Part shown: positions 45,901 through 57,929 of the stretch, piece by piece
How the letters are laid out: the number at the start of each line of letters is the position of its first letter
Numbering within the stretch: the first letter of the stretch is position 1
Assembly: GCA_043228905.1 (NCBI GenBank)
Contig: JBHGNT010000006.1
Span: 1,488,001-1,552,000, forward strand
Origin: Azolla caroliniana
Taxonomy: Eukaryota; Polypodiophyta
Reading direction: 5' to 3'
DNA: 64,000 nucleotides
Program-made: the position numbers and the translations under genes
Notes under the pieces: model-generated
Seen by the model: only the letters and a program-made list of their open reading frames with translations
What the model was told of the DNA's origin: nothing
Databases searched by the model: none

Positions 45901-46564
45901 ATCAATCAATTTGGGAACTTTGTGAGGTTTTCTAATTTTCTGCCTTGTTTTACCTTTATTATATGAATCACACTGTTGAAATTTGAAACCATGTACATAT
46001 ATGTTGCAAAGATCCTAACCTCTTATACCAAAGGCAACATGTGGCCATTGCAAAAGATGGATAACCAATTATCTAAAAAAACTGGAAGAATACACTTTCT
46101 TTGATGTTTAAACAGTTAAATATGTAGGTTATCAAATACAGTACTACAAGCACATCCCATGACACATGTCAATGCAATCTATTGAAAAACACCTCTAGAT
46201 AATGGAGCCTATGATGCACAATGTACATCAAATGAAGCAAAAATCATACACACGATCATGACCACAACCTGACCATGTAAACAAAATAACATAACTCAAT
46301 AACCTTCTCTACTCAACTCAAAGCCCTCAATAACACTGGCAAAAAGATTAATCTGAGATATCTATTGAATTTCTGTAGTTCAAGCCCTCAAAGTGTTATA
46401 AAATCTTTGGAAGTTGGTGTTTAGATACTTTTTTAAGGTACTAAATTATCTTGTTGCCACACTCACATCGAAAAGAAGAAAAAGACATTTACCTTTTGAA
46501 TGACGATGTCTTGATTATTTTTAAAGAGAAAAACATACAATATTGTTACAGTGACATTCTATAG
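39917..46564. other. AT-rich intergenic DNA
   Basis: About 6.6 kb in which I see no gene, RNA or clear transposon. A slightly GC-richer patch at 39920-40230 has no recognisable domain. The part next to 46565 would contain the RGP1 3' UTR; AAATAATC about 40 bp past the stop is a possible weak poly(A) signal. Confidence 0.5.
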
Positions 46565-49500
46565 CTACAGTTCTCTTCTTGAGGATGGTCTCTCTCTTTT
46601 CACATTTGCTTTCTGTGTCCTTGGCAATGGAGCATGGACAAGAATAGGTATCGCCCATTCCCCTCGCTCTCGCTCCCCAATAAGAAGTGGATGTTCATAC
46701 TTACTCATATCTACATTTTTTGTAGTGGTGATAAATTCAAACCTTAAAACCCATTCCAAAGTTACATGAGGGGTTGTAAATGATGGAGGTCCATCGGATG
46801 GAATGGAAAATAAGAAGTGTGTCTGAAGCATATCTGCCACTACTTCATAGTAATCAGCTTGCACCTACATCACTCAGAAGATTAATAGATAATCTGCTTC
46901 AAATAAAATAAAAAAATCCAAAAACATCATCTGGATTTCTTCATTTACTACAGGCACCATTCTTTCATAGTTTTGACATCTCAATGGTTCTAAAATATCC
47001 AAAGATATAATCTGGATTTCTTCCTTTATTATAAGCACCATGCTTTCATAGTTTTGACTTCTCAATAGTTCTAAAAATTAAAAAACATAATCTAGACTTC
47101 CATTCTATCATAGTTCCAGTTGAGTACACAGCAGAATCATGATGAGGGCTCCTTATCTGCTGTGTACTTGCTAAACAGGGCATTGTATTTGAAATCACTT
47201 ACAGGCTATTTTGAGCAGGTAAAGGGCTCTTCATTAACCATTACTTGTAGCCTATACATCTCTGAGACCCAAAAGCATTTCTATCAAATCTGACTATTTT
47301 CAATCACATATGAATTCACCCTGCCCGAAATTCTTAAAATTTGCAAATGGTACCTTTGTTATTATTGGTGAGTTCTTTCTGGAAGGATGCATGAATGCAG
47401 AATTCAACACTTCTCTCATCTCAAGGATAACTGAAATCTGCAACAATGTGAGAATTATATCATCAGCAGAGAAATATACTTGATTTATATTAACAGGCTT
47501 CAAAATTTACACCTCTAGGCATCTCCTTTGTCCTTCATGATGGAAAAAACTCAAGACTCCACCAATCTACAAATAAGAGAAATATATAATGAAAAGTATG
47601 CTTGAAGAACATGAACTTTGTTTTGCATAGAGAAAAAGATCAATGTCTAGTCAAGTCATGTGAACTGGATGTACAAATCAATCTCCATTGTGATTTGGTT
47701 CATTTGCCAATTAAAGTTGCCAAAACTATATCTACATCCTCCCTTTACAGGTAAAAAAAAACAAGGGGCTGAATTGGGACATTACCCCATCTCCATAGTA
47801 GTAGGTTGAATCAGGATTTCTTGGGGAAAACTGAGCAAGCACTCGATCATTAATCTTAATGTTATAGGATCTCCCCCTTGCATGCGTACCTGCAAAGTAT
47901 AGGGGTTTAATATGTTAATGCACAAACTGCATGTTGATTTCACAAGGGGAATAACTGCAAAATACCCAAGTTTAAATTTAATTTCCAAATGCCCCTAGAA
48001 TGTCATTATTTACCCAAATGCCCTCAGTCAACCCCCGCTTATATGTGCTGTTTAAGCAATTATACCATCACTACATCTCCTTTTTCTGAGTTACATGTGC
48101 TATTTGAGCAATTATATCTCTCTTTCAAGGGTTGGTCTCAGCATTTGAGGAAATAAGGAAAAACTCAGGAATATTTCAAAGTTTTTTCCATTTCAATAAT
48201 AGCATTGGCTTACCAGAAGGAGTTCTAGACAATAAAGGTTGGATATCTTGTTCATCATTACTAATACCAAAATCATCATGGCCACCATTGGCCATAGGCA
48301 TATTACTGCTACTCGTCCATATTTCTATAGACTCCTTAGCGCTCAATAAACCTCTTGTTTCTGATACCCTTGATACAGAATCTGTTGTAAGGAAATATAT
48401 CAATCTGAAGTGCATATAAACTCTATAGTTGGAGGATACTTTACAAGTTACCATACCTTCTCCACCATCATAGTCTGAGGAATTAGGTATTAACAATGGA
48501 GGTGGTTTTCTCAAAGAGCCAAATCCAGATACACTATGAAACAATGGCTTTTTTGAATTTTCTGGAGTATTGGTTAGTGATTGAACTTGAATCTTTTTCT
48601 CATAAGACCTTGGAACATTCTCTTTCTCTGGACTTTGCAACGCACTTTGAGTACTCTGACAAATAGCATCCTTTTTTACCTCTGAAAGAATATTGGAAGC
48701 TCTCACCTGCACACATGAGAAAAATGTTCATACTTAATGTTTGAAATGCTTAAAATGTTAATATAGTTAGATCAGTCATTGAGATAAACCTACCTCTTAT
48801 ATGCACAGGCTTCATATGTTTCTAGGCAGTTTAACATTTTTTTAATCAGGGGATCAATGTTCAGTAACTACTAGTGGTCAACCACAATCGAGAGGTTCTA
48901 AAACACTTTGTTATTATATACATATCATTTATTCTTTTCCTTTAACTCTAGTATAGATGAGTTCCCTAGGAATTTTCGCCTTCTCTTTGTTATCTTCTAT
49001 TTGATGTTACTCGTTTTCTCTTCTCCCTCTTCAACTGCTTTTGCTAGTGTCAGTCAACTTGCACACGATATTTTTTAAGAGGATGCCAAGTGGTTCGTTT
49101 TGATAGCACCTGAGTCTAATGGTGGACTTGGAGCAAGAGAGACAAGAGAGAGAAAACGCCTGGGGTGTTAGAGAATTCGGAAAAGGAGAGGGAAGAGATA
49201 CACACTTTGGTTTTATGGGGCAAAAATACACTGTTTAATAAAAATGTGATTTAAGTGCATGTGAGTCAGTTCGCCCTAATAATCTGTTTTTAAGGGGCAA
49301 AAGTATATTGTTTGGTTATTAAGGGCAAAGTGATCCAAACTTGTCCTAACAGCTCTCAAGAGAGCTAAAGTGTGAAAGACACAAATGCGTAACTAATGAG
49401 CCTTTACACCCAACACTATTCCCCTACTTCTAAGTTTACTGAGGCTCAAAGCCCTGGGAACCTACTTTAGGAGGCATGGTCTCATTGGAAATTTCCTTTC

Positions 49501-52500
49501 CACTTTGGTTGAGTCTTGCGATTTCAGTGTAGTTTTATCCATGAAAACTCTAGATTCATTTTAAACTTTTAAATTCCTGTCCAACCTTTCACTCATGGTT
49601 AATGATGACTGCAGCAGCATTCAGTTGATTATGTCTCTCTATTCTTGAACCAAGAATTTCCAATTTTGTATCCTATAGACTGTGGTGTTTATAGGGATGT
49701 TAGTTTACAGCATATATATGGATGGACATAGTGTCCAAACATTTTGTGTATGATAAAATTATGCATGATTTTATCCGAATCAAGTTTTAGACCTGCAAAG
49801 ATAATGCTTTCTACCATGTTGTATCTCTTCATGGCATCTAATAAAGAAAGTGCATACTCTGGTTTCATTACCCAATCACTCTCATCAATTTTCTCCTTCC
49901 AGTGTATTTCCACTTGGATAGCCGACTGAGGAACAATTCCTATAAAGAAAAAAAAGGCTGAAAAAAATATGAGCATTGCAGAGTCCAGTTGTTTTATAAC
50001 TACCTTCATAATTATAAAGTAGCATGTCTTTTAATGTAGTAAATCCACATATCTCATTTAACAATATTATTGTGACTGTTACACAGACAAACCAGTCAAG
50101 GGAACTTGCTGACCTATACAAATGCCTGTACTAAAGACTGCCAAAAAAATGTATAGAATTGTAAATATACATAAAGACATAGAGACATGAATGAATGAAG
50201 CCTTAAAAATAAACTTCTGTAAATATTATGATTGATTTTTCTGCTGTTCACATCAAATAAACATGCACATGCTTGCCATACAGCTTACCCACATATTCTT
50301 TTCCTTGAGGTTCTTCAATTGTCAGGGCACTATTGGTTGGCATCATCCACATGTTCAAAACCGTTTTGACCTCCTAATGGATTCCCACCGAGGTAATCTG
50401 CAATATTTAGTAACATCCCATATTATTTGAATCCAGATGCAACAGCAACGCACTTACCAATGGTGGCAATAATATCTTTGGGGAATGATGTCCACTGTTA
50501 CCATTTTCCATGGAAGCAACAGACCATTGCACACTTATACCAATATAGTATAGATATCGAATAGCAGTGCCTTTATATGATGGTGGGAGAACCTTGGGAA
50601 GAACAATTTGAATAAGATCTGAGCACAAGAAAGCACTTAGCAGTTAACTAAGATTATGAAAATGATATGACAGACATATAACTGATATGAAAATGAAACA
50701 AAGGAAGGCCTTCATAATAAAGATAAAAACAAAAAACGAGCACTTTTCATCATCAATTGTCTTTAAATTCCATAGACTTACATGTCTTTTTCACACCTTC
50801 CTCAAACAGGACATTTGTGACAATGGTAATTGGAGAGGATTCCAAAATACTGCGCTCCCCTGTCTCAACAAAAATATACTTAAATGATCACCATATTTGG
50901 ATTGCAATCCAGTGCATAGCCAAAAAAGAACATGATTAACAATGAAACTACCTCGACTTAACTAGAAAAAGAATTGACTCTAAGATACTTACCCAGGTAC
51001 TCTACAGTCAGTACCTTTTGTTTGTGAGGGAGAAAGCTTGTTAATTAGATTTGTGTTTTTGTGTTCATGCATCGTGTGTGTGCACGTGCATTTATTTTAT
51101 GCAAATATTCAAAAGAACAAATATTATTGCACAAAGAGGGTTCTCGCATCCAGTGAACTCAGGTGCTTAAGTGACTCCCTGAGGATTTGTTTTTCTAGTT
51201 TTGGAATGCCGGTTATAACATTTTTAGTGAGCAAAAAATACACTATTCCTCAAGTTTCTGTTATGGGCATTGTTAACCATGATACATGTTGCAAATTGTC
51301 TCTGTACACAAACCTCAGCCATGATTCATATTGCATGTGATTTATGTACACATACCAGCAAAATGATTCATATCACAAATTATGTACATACACAAACCTC
51401 TAACATGATTCATGTTGGACAATGATCATGTACATCCCTCTACCGGGATAATTCACATTGTACATGATCTATGCACACATGCTTTGTCCATGATTCATAT
51501 TGCATATTATCTATGTAAACACCACACAATGCACATGATCTACATACATACATCACATATTGCATATAACATATACCACATACTGCACATACCTCTACCA
51601 CGATCCACAATGTACATTCCAAATATTCAGATTAGTATGATTGTAAAAAATATGAACTACATAGGCATACAACATATTGCCCGTGACTTAAGCATATCAG
51701 ATTAGCATGAGTATAAAAAACATAAACTACATAGACATGCAACATATTATTTATGTAAACAGCACATGATGCACATATCTACGTAGATACAACGCATATT
51801 GCATATCACATATACCACATACTGCACAAACCTCTAACATTATTCATATTCCACATATTTCAGATTAGCATGATTATAAAAAACATGAACTAGATAGACA
51901 TCCAACATATTGCCTGTGAATTAAGCACATACACGACCATGATTCATATTGCACATGATCTATGTACATTTACAACCTATTGCACATAATCTCTATAGGC
52001 ATGCCTCAACCATGACTCACGTTGCACATACGCATATTACAGATGATCTATGTACCCCTACCTCTCCCATGACTTAAATTGCACATATGCACATTGCACG
52101 CAACCTATGTACACCTACCTCTCCCATGACTCAAATTGTACATCTGCATGACCTATGTCTACCTACCACTCGCATGATCAATGTGTATACATAATGACAT
52201 TGCACACGATCTATGCATATGTACACATATTGCACATGATCTATGTTTACACATGGCCACATGTTGCACATGATCTATGTGTACTCATAACCACATATTG
52301 CACATGCTCTAGCATATTTCATATTGCACAATGAATCCTAGTTGCACACATACCTCTATGATGCTTCGAGCCAAGGATGGGTTCATCAGTGAGAATCCAT
52401 TGTGGATCCAACTTCTCGATCCCTTTGATCTCGAATGCGAGATTCTCGAGCAAAACCGGTTCTCCAAAACAAGTATTCTCATTATCATCGCAGACAATGT

Positions 52501-52648
52501 CAACCGTGGCAAGCAAGGTATCGCCAGGTCTATAAGAAAGCTTATCCGTGCTTAATTTGACAGAAGGAGGTTTCTGGACGTGGCCAAGGGAAGGGTATGT
52601 TTCCTGGACAGGCTTCTCCTTCCTGAGGAAAGAGAAGATCTCGAACAT
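46565..52648 (-). CDS. RGP1: RGP1 homologue (reduced growth phenotype protein 1), multi-exon
   Basis: The Rgp1 family has an arrestin-like fold. With Ric1 it acts as guanine exchange factor for Rab6/Ypt6 at the Golgi (established for yeast and human). Coding exons I place, 5' to 3' on the minus strand: 52648-52354, 50878-50782, 50618-50458, 50373-50289, 49939-49872, 48706-48457, 48381-48214, 47889-47786, 47566-47513, 47437-47354, 46864-46565. Introns are GT-AG and phases agree at every joint except exon 1 to 2. Family landmarks: RPGDTLLATVDI and FEIKGIEKLDPQW (exon 1), LPPSYKGTAIRYLYY (exon 3), FSPRNPDSTYYYGDG (exon 8), PHVTLEWVLRFEF and YEHPLLIG...PILVHAPLPR (exon 11). Expected product is about 556 aa with an acidic, Ser-rich linker in exons 6-7. 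Exons are intact, so the gene is probably functional. Confidence 0.88.
46929..47100. repeat. About 80-bp tandem duplication in the last RGP1 intron
   Basis: ATCTGGATTTCTTC...TTTCATAGTTTTGAC occurs twice, about 80 bp apart, with a partial third copy near 47089. It lies inside the intron 46865-47353. Confidence 0.8.
51260..52330. repeat. Degenerate minisatellite in RGP1 intron 1
   Basis: About 1 kb made of many imperfect units built from CATGATTCATATTGCACATG, ATCTATGTACA and CATACCTCTACCATGA. Unit length is irregular (about 40-70 bp). The array fills most of the 3' flank of exon 1 within the 1475-bp first intron. Confidence 0.8.
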
Positions 52649-52939
52649 GATTTTCTTCTGATTCCTACAATGGTTTCTGCTCCATGAAGAGAGCCTCAGT
52701 TCATTTCCATTCCATCACTGATCAACATCTGCTTGCATGCTTTAGCATTCAAACTTCATCATTTATTTAGCTTGGCTTAGCAACAACTTAACTTAAGTGT
52801 GGAAGACATTTAGAATGACATACGTTTCATCGTGGCCCGTGGGTAAGAATCGTCGTTGCTGCCATGTGGCATACACTCTCACGTTCGATCTTTGACAACA
52901 AAGGTATTGCTGCTATAGAATCTCATATTTGCATATTTC

Positions 52940-54200
52940 TATAGGCAAAACAAGTTGGAAGGTAAAGTGGCAACCAAAGTTGCATGGAACAAAATAACAC
53001 GATGCAAGAAAGATGGAGGATTTGCATTCATCGATCTAGAAACTCAGAGCAAAGCATTATTGGGCAAATTAGTAGTAAGAAGTGTCCTCCCTAGCAAAGA
53101 AATTTGGAAAATGTTGATGAGGCATAGATTTGATATCTGGACTCTTAGAACAGGAGGCAAATGGTTGTCGGCTAGCAGATGGCCTTTTGTACAGTAAATG
53201 AAGCTCAAATCTTCCAACATGCCTGAAGAGCGTCTAATGCTTTCCATCATGACTACTTGGAAGTTGCTCACCATTGGAGGCAGTCGTTCTCTCCCATGGA
53301 GTGGGCTTGCAAGCCTCTTCTATGGAATCCCAACATTACATATGTTAGCGGTAGAATGCTAGGAATGGAAGTGGGACTTCCTTGGGCAGATCTTTGAAAA
53401 GTAATGGTGGCCCACAGTGGTTAAGTGGTGGGAGCACCATCAAAAATCAACAACATATTGGAAAATGGCAATATAAAATGGAAGAAAATGATAACACTCA
53501 TAAAAAACTTGATGTGGGGGTATCCTTGGGAAGGTCATGTGTCAGAATGTGGCTTTGAGAGGTGTAAATGGTTGGGGTACATCAATGCCAAAGGGCATAT
53601 ATAGGACATTAAACACACTAATGCAGATGTTGAGAGCTCTACAACAATGGTAAAATTTCAGGAATGGATGCCAATTAGAGTGCTTACTAGATCCAAAAAA
53701 CATTGGGAAGTAGAGTCACCCAGACAACTACAAAAATGATGTAGCTTCTAAAATCTCAAATTTGGAAGATACTAGCTTCAAGAACTCGACGTGGAATCCA
53801 ACAGAACTAGGATTGAAAACTTTGAAAGGTACTATTAAGTTTTTCCAATATTCATCTAAGCTTGGTTGTAGTATTCTACAACACAAGTACATGGAGCAAC
53901 ATGGCCTTTCTAGCAAGTGGACTATGCAAGAATTGCATGATGATTTCCTAAAACTATACTAGAAACAATTATGGGCTACAAAGATTGCAGAAACAGCAAA
54001 AGTGTTCTTATTTATGTGGCCACGTATCTCTTTCAGTAGGCACTTGGCTACAAAAAAAAGGGAATTGATGGGAAATGCAGGTTGTGCTCTTCAGGAATAG
54101 CGTATCTAGAACATTGCTTATGGGAATTGTCACATGCATAGGAAGTTTGGTCTAAAGTGATGAGAACTTGAATGGATGGCACAAACTTTTGATCATGATC
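52940..54200 (+). pseudogene. LINE (non-LTR retrotransposon) relic, 3' part
   Basis: An open stretch at 52955-53197 reads KVAWNKITRCKKDGGFAFIDLETQSKALLGKLV, typical of the region after the RT domain in plant LINEs and RT-like pseudogenes. About 1 kb later, CRLCSSGIAYLEHCLWELSHA then EVW matches the zinc-binding RVT domain (Cys-x2-Cys...His-Cys). Between them the frame is broken many times. No endonuclease, RT core or poly-A tail is identified. Confidence 0.75.
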
Positions 54201-56113
54201 AAATACACTTTGTGTGGGCAAACCATTCCAACAACACAATTGATCCACGAAAATGCATGCGTTAATTTTGGAGTTGTAATTGTACTTTTGTGGTAAGTGT
54301 ATCCAATATAACCTGAAGAGGGTCATATAATCTCAACAATTTATCAACAATTTGACAATCAACTCCATTGAAATGCTTCTCACTTTACATTTGGATTTTG
54401 GAATGTTTGTGACAGAACATTGAGTGCATATGAATTATTTGGGTTGGCACTTGACACCATTGCATCGACAATCGATATGGGAACCTACTTCCACATGAGA
54501 CAAGTACCAAAGAGAGGTAAAACAAGAATTTCAACAAATATAGGGAGCAATAGATAAATTTATTTTGCTACAAGATTTAGGGACCCTTAGTTAATATATT
54601 TAGATTCGTGGAGATATTATTGAACTAAATAATGAGAATTTATTGGAATTTCATCTAGGAACCTCCGGTTAATATACTTGGGCCATGGATATATCTTGAA
54701 AAGAACCTCAACTTGGGTGTCATTTTGCAAATATTGTAACGTACATCGTAGATGTTACTCTTTGCCTTAATTTGAGTCTATGCTAAATCTATATGAATAT
54801 TATACAGTATACTTATTGAGCAACATGGTTTTTAGTTTTCTTTGAAAATCTATGAGAAACCTAGATATGACAAACTTTTATGAACATTAATGTGGTCCTT
54901 CAACTTATGTAGAGTTGCTTATCAAACCTTCACACATACATACACTTTTTTTTTATGATTGACTTTCGATATGTAAGACTTTGTCGTATTTATATATAAA
55001 ACAAGTGCAAAGTGGCACAACCATGCTAGTTCTTTGACATGTATACAAGATGTAGATGTTAGCAAGTTGTACCAATTATGTGAAAGAGACATAAACTAGG
55101 GAACATGGCATTTGTAGATTTATGGTATTCTATGATATTAGATACTTATATTAGAGGAACATTATGTCATGCAATTCAAAGACAAAACATGTTTGGGGAT
55201 CTCATAGAACTTTAGAGGTGTATACCAACCATATTGAAAGAAAAGACACTCTCGTTCACCCATTGGAACAATGTAAGACCATTGGTCTTAACATGCCTTC
55301 CCCACGTACACATGGCCCCAAACCAAATTAGTACATGGTAGGTAGATGAGCCCACCAAAAGGAATCACTTTGGAGAGACCGGAAGAACTCATGATTAGGC
55401 AACGCCCAATACCAACAAATGAGACTCGAAGCTCCTTATGCACTATAGCATAATCAAGATGCGTGTTTAATGGGGATTTCGGGTGGGTTAACACAACAAA
55501 AAAATTTCTTTTTAGTTTTCATCTTTACTTAAGGTTGTTAGCTTTCATTCCTTGAACAAGCTATACTACATAAATTGCTTTGGTTCCATAACTTGCATAA
55601 GCCTCTTTAGAAAAATTAATACACTTTTTCTTATATACAAGAGAAGTCATGTATGCTCATCAAACCTTTAGGAAATATGTATATGTTAAAACATTGTATA
55701 CCAATTACTCTTTTATCTAAAGATCTTGTTTCTAGTACGAACGCCATGAAATGGGCATTCATACATACATTTTATTTCATGCATACGCCAAACACAAAAA
55801 AGTAGGAATACCACTTACTTCATAGGAGCCCTCTCAAACTAGAGAAATCCTAGTTATATATTGTATAGAAACCCTTGATCAATTTGGAATGTTCCCATTC
55901 ATGGCCCATGGGTAATATATCCAAGGATTGTTAGGTTCAACTCATATTAACATGATCTTAACATACCAAGATTAGCTCACTTACCACTATATTTGGGGGA
56001 CATCAATAAACTAACTCTGATGCGACTATCATATGCCCACATTACATCAATCTTCTTGTGTTTATTTAATTAGTTACTTTGATTTGTATGGGTAAGTTAC
56101 TTCGATGTTATGA
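54201..56113. other. AT-rich intergenic DNA
   Basis: I see no gene or identifiable repeat here. Confidence 0.5.
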
Positions 56114-56122
56114 TTATTTCTA
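56114..56122 (+). repeat. 9-bp target-site duplication (left) of the Pack-MULE
   Basis: TTATTTCTA here and again at 57921-57929, identical. Confidence 0.95.
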
Positions 56123-56277
56123 GGGAAAAGTACCAGGATACCCCTGGAAGTTTGTCTATTTACCAGAATGCCCCTGAAAGTTCTAAATTTACCAAACTAC
56201 CCCTATGTCTAAAAAAATACACTCTATAAAGTAAATATACACTCAAATGTACAAGCCATATTTACCAAACTACCCTT
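56123..56277 (+). repeat. Left terminal inverted repeat of the Pack-MULE
   Basis: Contains the words TTTACCAAACTACCC and TACCAGAATGCCCCTG, repeated within the arm, giving it a sub-repeat structure. Confidence 0.93.
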
Positions 56278-56946
56278 CAAACAGAAAATTCTTTACTTAG
56301 TGATTATTTGGGTAGTTTTCTCTCCTTTCTTGTTCATCATCAATCGTCTTCATAAGGTCAGTAGAAACCAAATCCTAATTGCTATTTTCCCACAGATTCA
56401 GATGAATAATGCAATTTTACAGCAAAATCTGTGCAACGCAATTCAAATAGATTATTCAAACCTTCAAAAATCTTAATTCTGAACCCTTTATCCTGAGAGT
56501 TAACATTATGTGAAATCACAAAATTTGTTTTCTTACACAAAGTTTGTCTTTCCTTCTGTTTGTTTCCTTCTTTCTCAGTCTCAAACTTTATGTTACATAT
56601 TTACTGTGAGTTGTTCGCAACAAATTTGCCTTAAGGTTGCAAACACATTGCATCCTTTTTTGCAACTTCTATCAAATTCTGGTTCCTTTTTTGAGCAATC
56701 ACAGGGGAATATTATGAAGTTTGAACATTTTGGGTGAATACACCCATAATCCCTTGAAAACCTAGTTCCTTTCTCCCATAGATCCTGGGTGAATATATCA
56801 AGTTTGGTCTACAGATACACAAATTACAACCAGAAGTTTTTATTTTCATGATCCGAAGGGAGTACATGGAACATTTTTGGGAAAAAAAATCTTAAATCTT
56901 ATCCCTTGGATTAAATTATTTTTGGTCCATGACTACAGATTTCTAT

Positions 56947-57484
56947 TTACAAGCTATTTTTGTTTCCTAGAGTATTTTTGGGAGATTCTGCAGCCATATA
57001 GAATTGTGGATCATGATGAGAAGAATAGGAGGCTTTGCTAATGACATTCAAAATGTGAGTATCTCCTCCTACATATGGGAGCTTCCCATCCATTGGCCGA
57101 GACATGATCTTTCCACCGAAGCTACACATTAACTTGATTTGATCATTGGTCGAAGCCTTAATCCGAGTAAAATCAGGATCCACCCCACCGATAGAGTTTA
57201 TCCGAGTGGAAGACAGGTCCGAATCAGAAAGGTAATCCAAAGTCGATACTTTGGATAGATCACCATGTTGCTTCCCCTTTACTGCGGCATGATGGTTCTG
57301 ATGCGTAGGGTCTAAGGGATACCCCATTTGATGGCCGTATCTTCGTGCTCGTGGTGATGATCAAAGGAATTAGAGCTAGGGTTAAAGCTTCCCTCAGAAA
57401 GACGATGTGGTGGCCACGATGTTTTTTGGCTATCCTTACCACAATTTTCTTCTTCTCCGATGCAATAATATCCTGCACCGCCAT
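56947..57484 (-). pseudogene. Captured PB1-domain gene fragment inside the Pack-MULE
   Basis: On the minus strand the frame starting at 57327 contains IKLMCSFGGKIMSRPMDGKL, then PYVGGDTHIL: the first half of a PB1 (octicosapeptide/Phox/Bem1p) domain as found in plant PB1 proteins and PB1-kinases. The usual continuation of the domain is replaced by unrelated residues before the stop at 56947, so only about 30 of 80 domain residues are present. Upstream residues (STLDYLSDSDLSSTRINSIG) look like native N-terminal sequence of such a protein. A second ATG frame (57484-57260) overlaps in another phase and shows no domain. It is probably a captured first exon plus leader; transcription is unknown. 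Confidence 0.8.
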
Positions 57485-57765
57485 GGATACGAAGCTTCGA
57501 AAAGGTCGATGGAGATGTCTAGGTTAGCAGAGAGCTACTGTCGTGTGAAGAGATGGTAAATTGGGGGAGGAAATTCCTAATGATGATGGTGGTGGTGGTG
57601 GTGATGAGGCAGATGTCGAAGAGGAAGATGAGTATGGTGAAGATGATGATGAGGACGATGGATATGGTTCGAGGGGGATATGATGGGGATGTGGAGGGTT
57701 TGAGGGGGATATGATTTATGAGCCAAATTTACCAAACTAGCCCTATGGTAAAAAAGTCTAGGTTT

Positions 57766-57920
57766 AAGGGTAGTTTGGTAAATATGGCTTGTACATTTGA
57801 GTGTATATTTACTTTATAGAATGTATTTTTTTGGATATAGGGGTAGTTTGGTAAATTTAGAACTTTCAGGGGTATTCTGGTAAATAGACAAACTTCCAGG
57901 GGTATCCTGGTACTTTTCCC
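57766..57920 (-). repeat. Right terminal inverted repeat of the Pack-MULE
   Basis: Reverse complement of the left arm with about four differences. Confidence 0.93.
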
Positions 57921-57929
57921 TTATTTCTA
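57921..57929 (+). repeat. 9-bp target-site duplication (right) of the Pack-MULE
   Basis: TTATTTCTA, identical to 56114-56122. Confidence 0.95.

Larger units (their letters stand above)
56123..57920. mobile_element. Pack-MULE: non-autonomous Mutator-like element carrying a gene fragment
   Basis: A 1798-bp element with terminal inverted repeats of about 155 bp (56123-56277 and 57766-57920), outer ends GGGAAAAGTACCAGGATACC. I count four mismatches between the arms. A perfect 9-bp target duplication flanks it; 9 bp is the hallmark of Mutator elements (established). There is no transposase inside. Instead it holds a coding-like segment with a PB1-domain start on the minus strand (56947-57484) and an acidic GAT-rich stretch (57580-57665). 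That makes it a Pack-MULE. Nearly matching arms and an intact duplication suggest recent movement. Confidence 0.93.
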
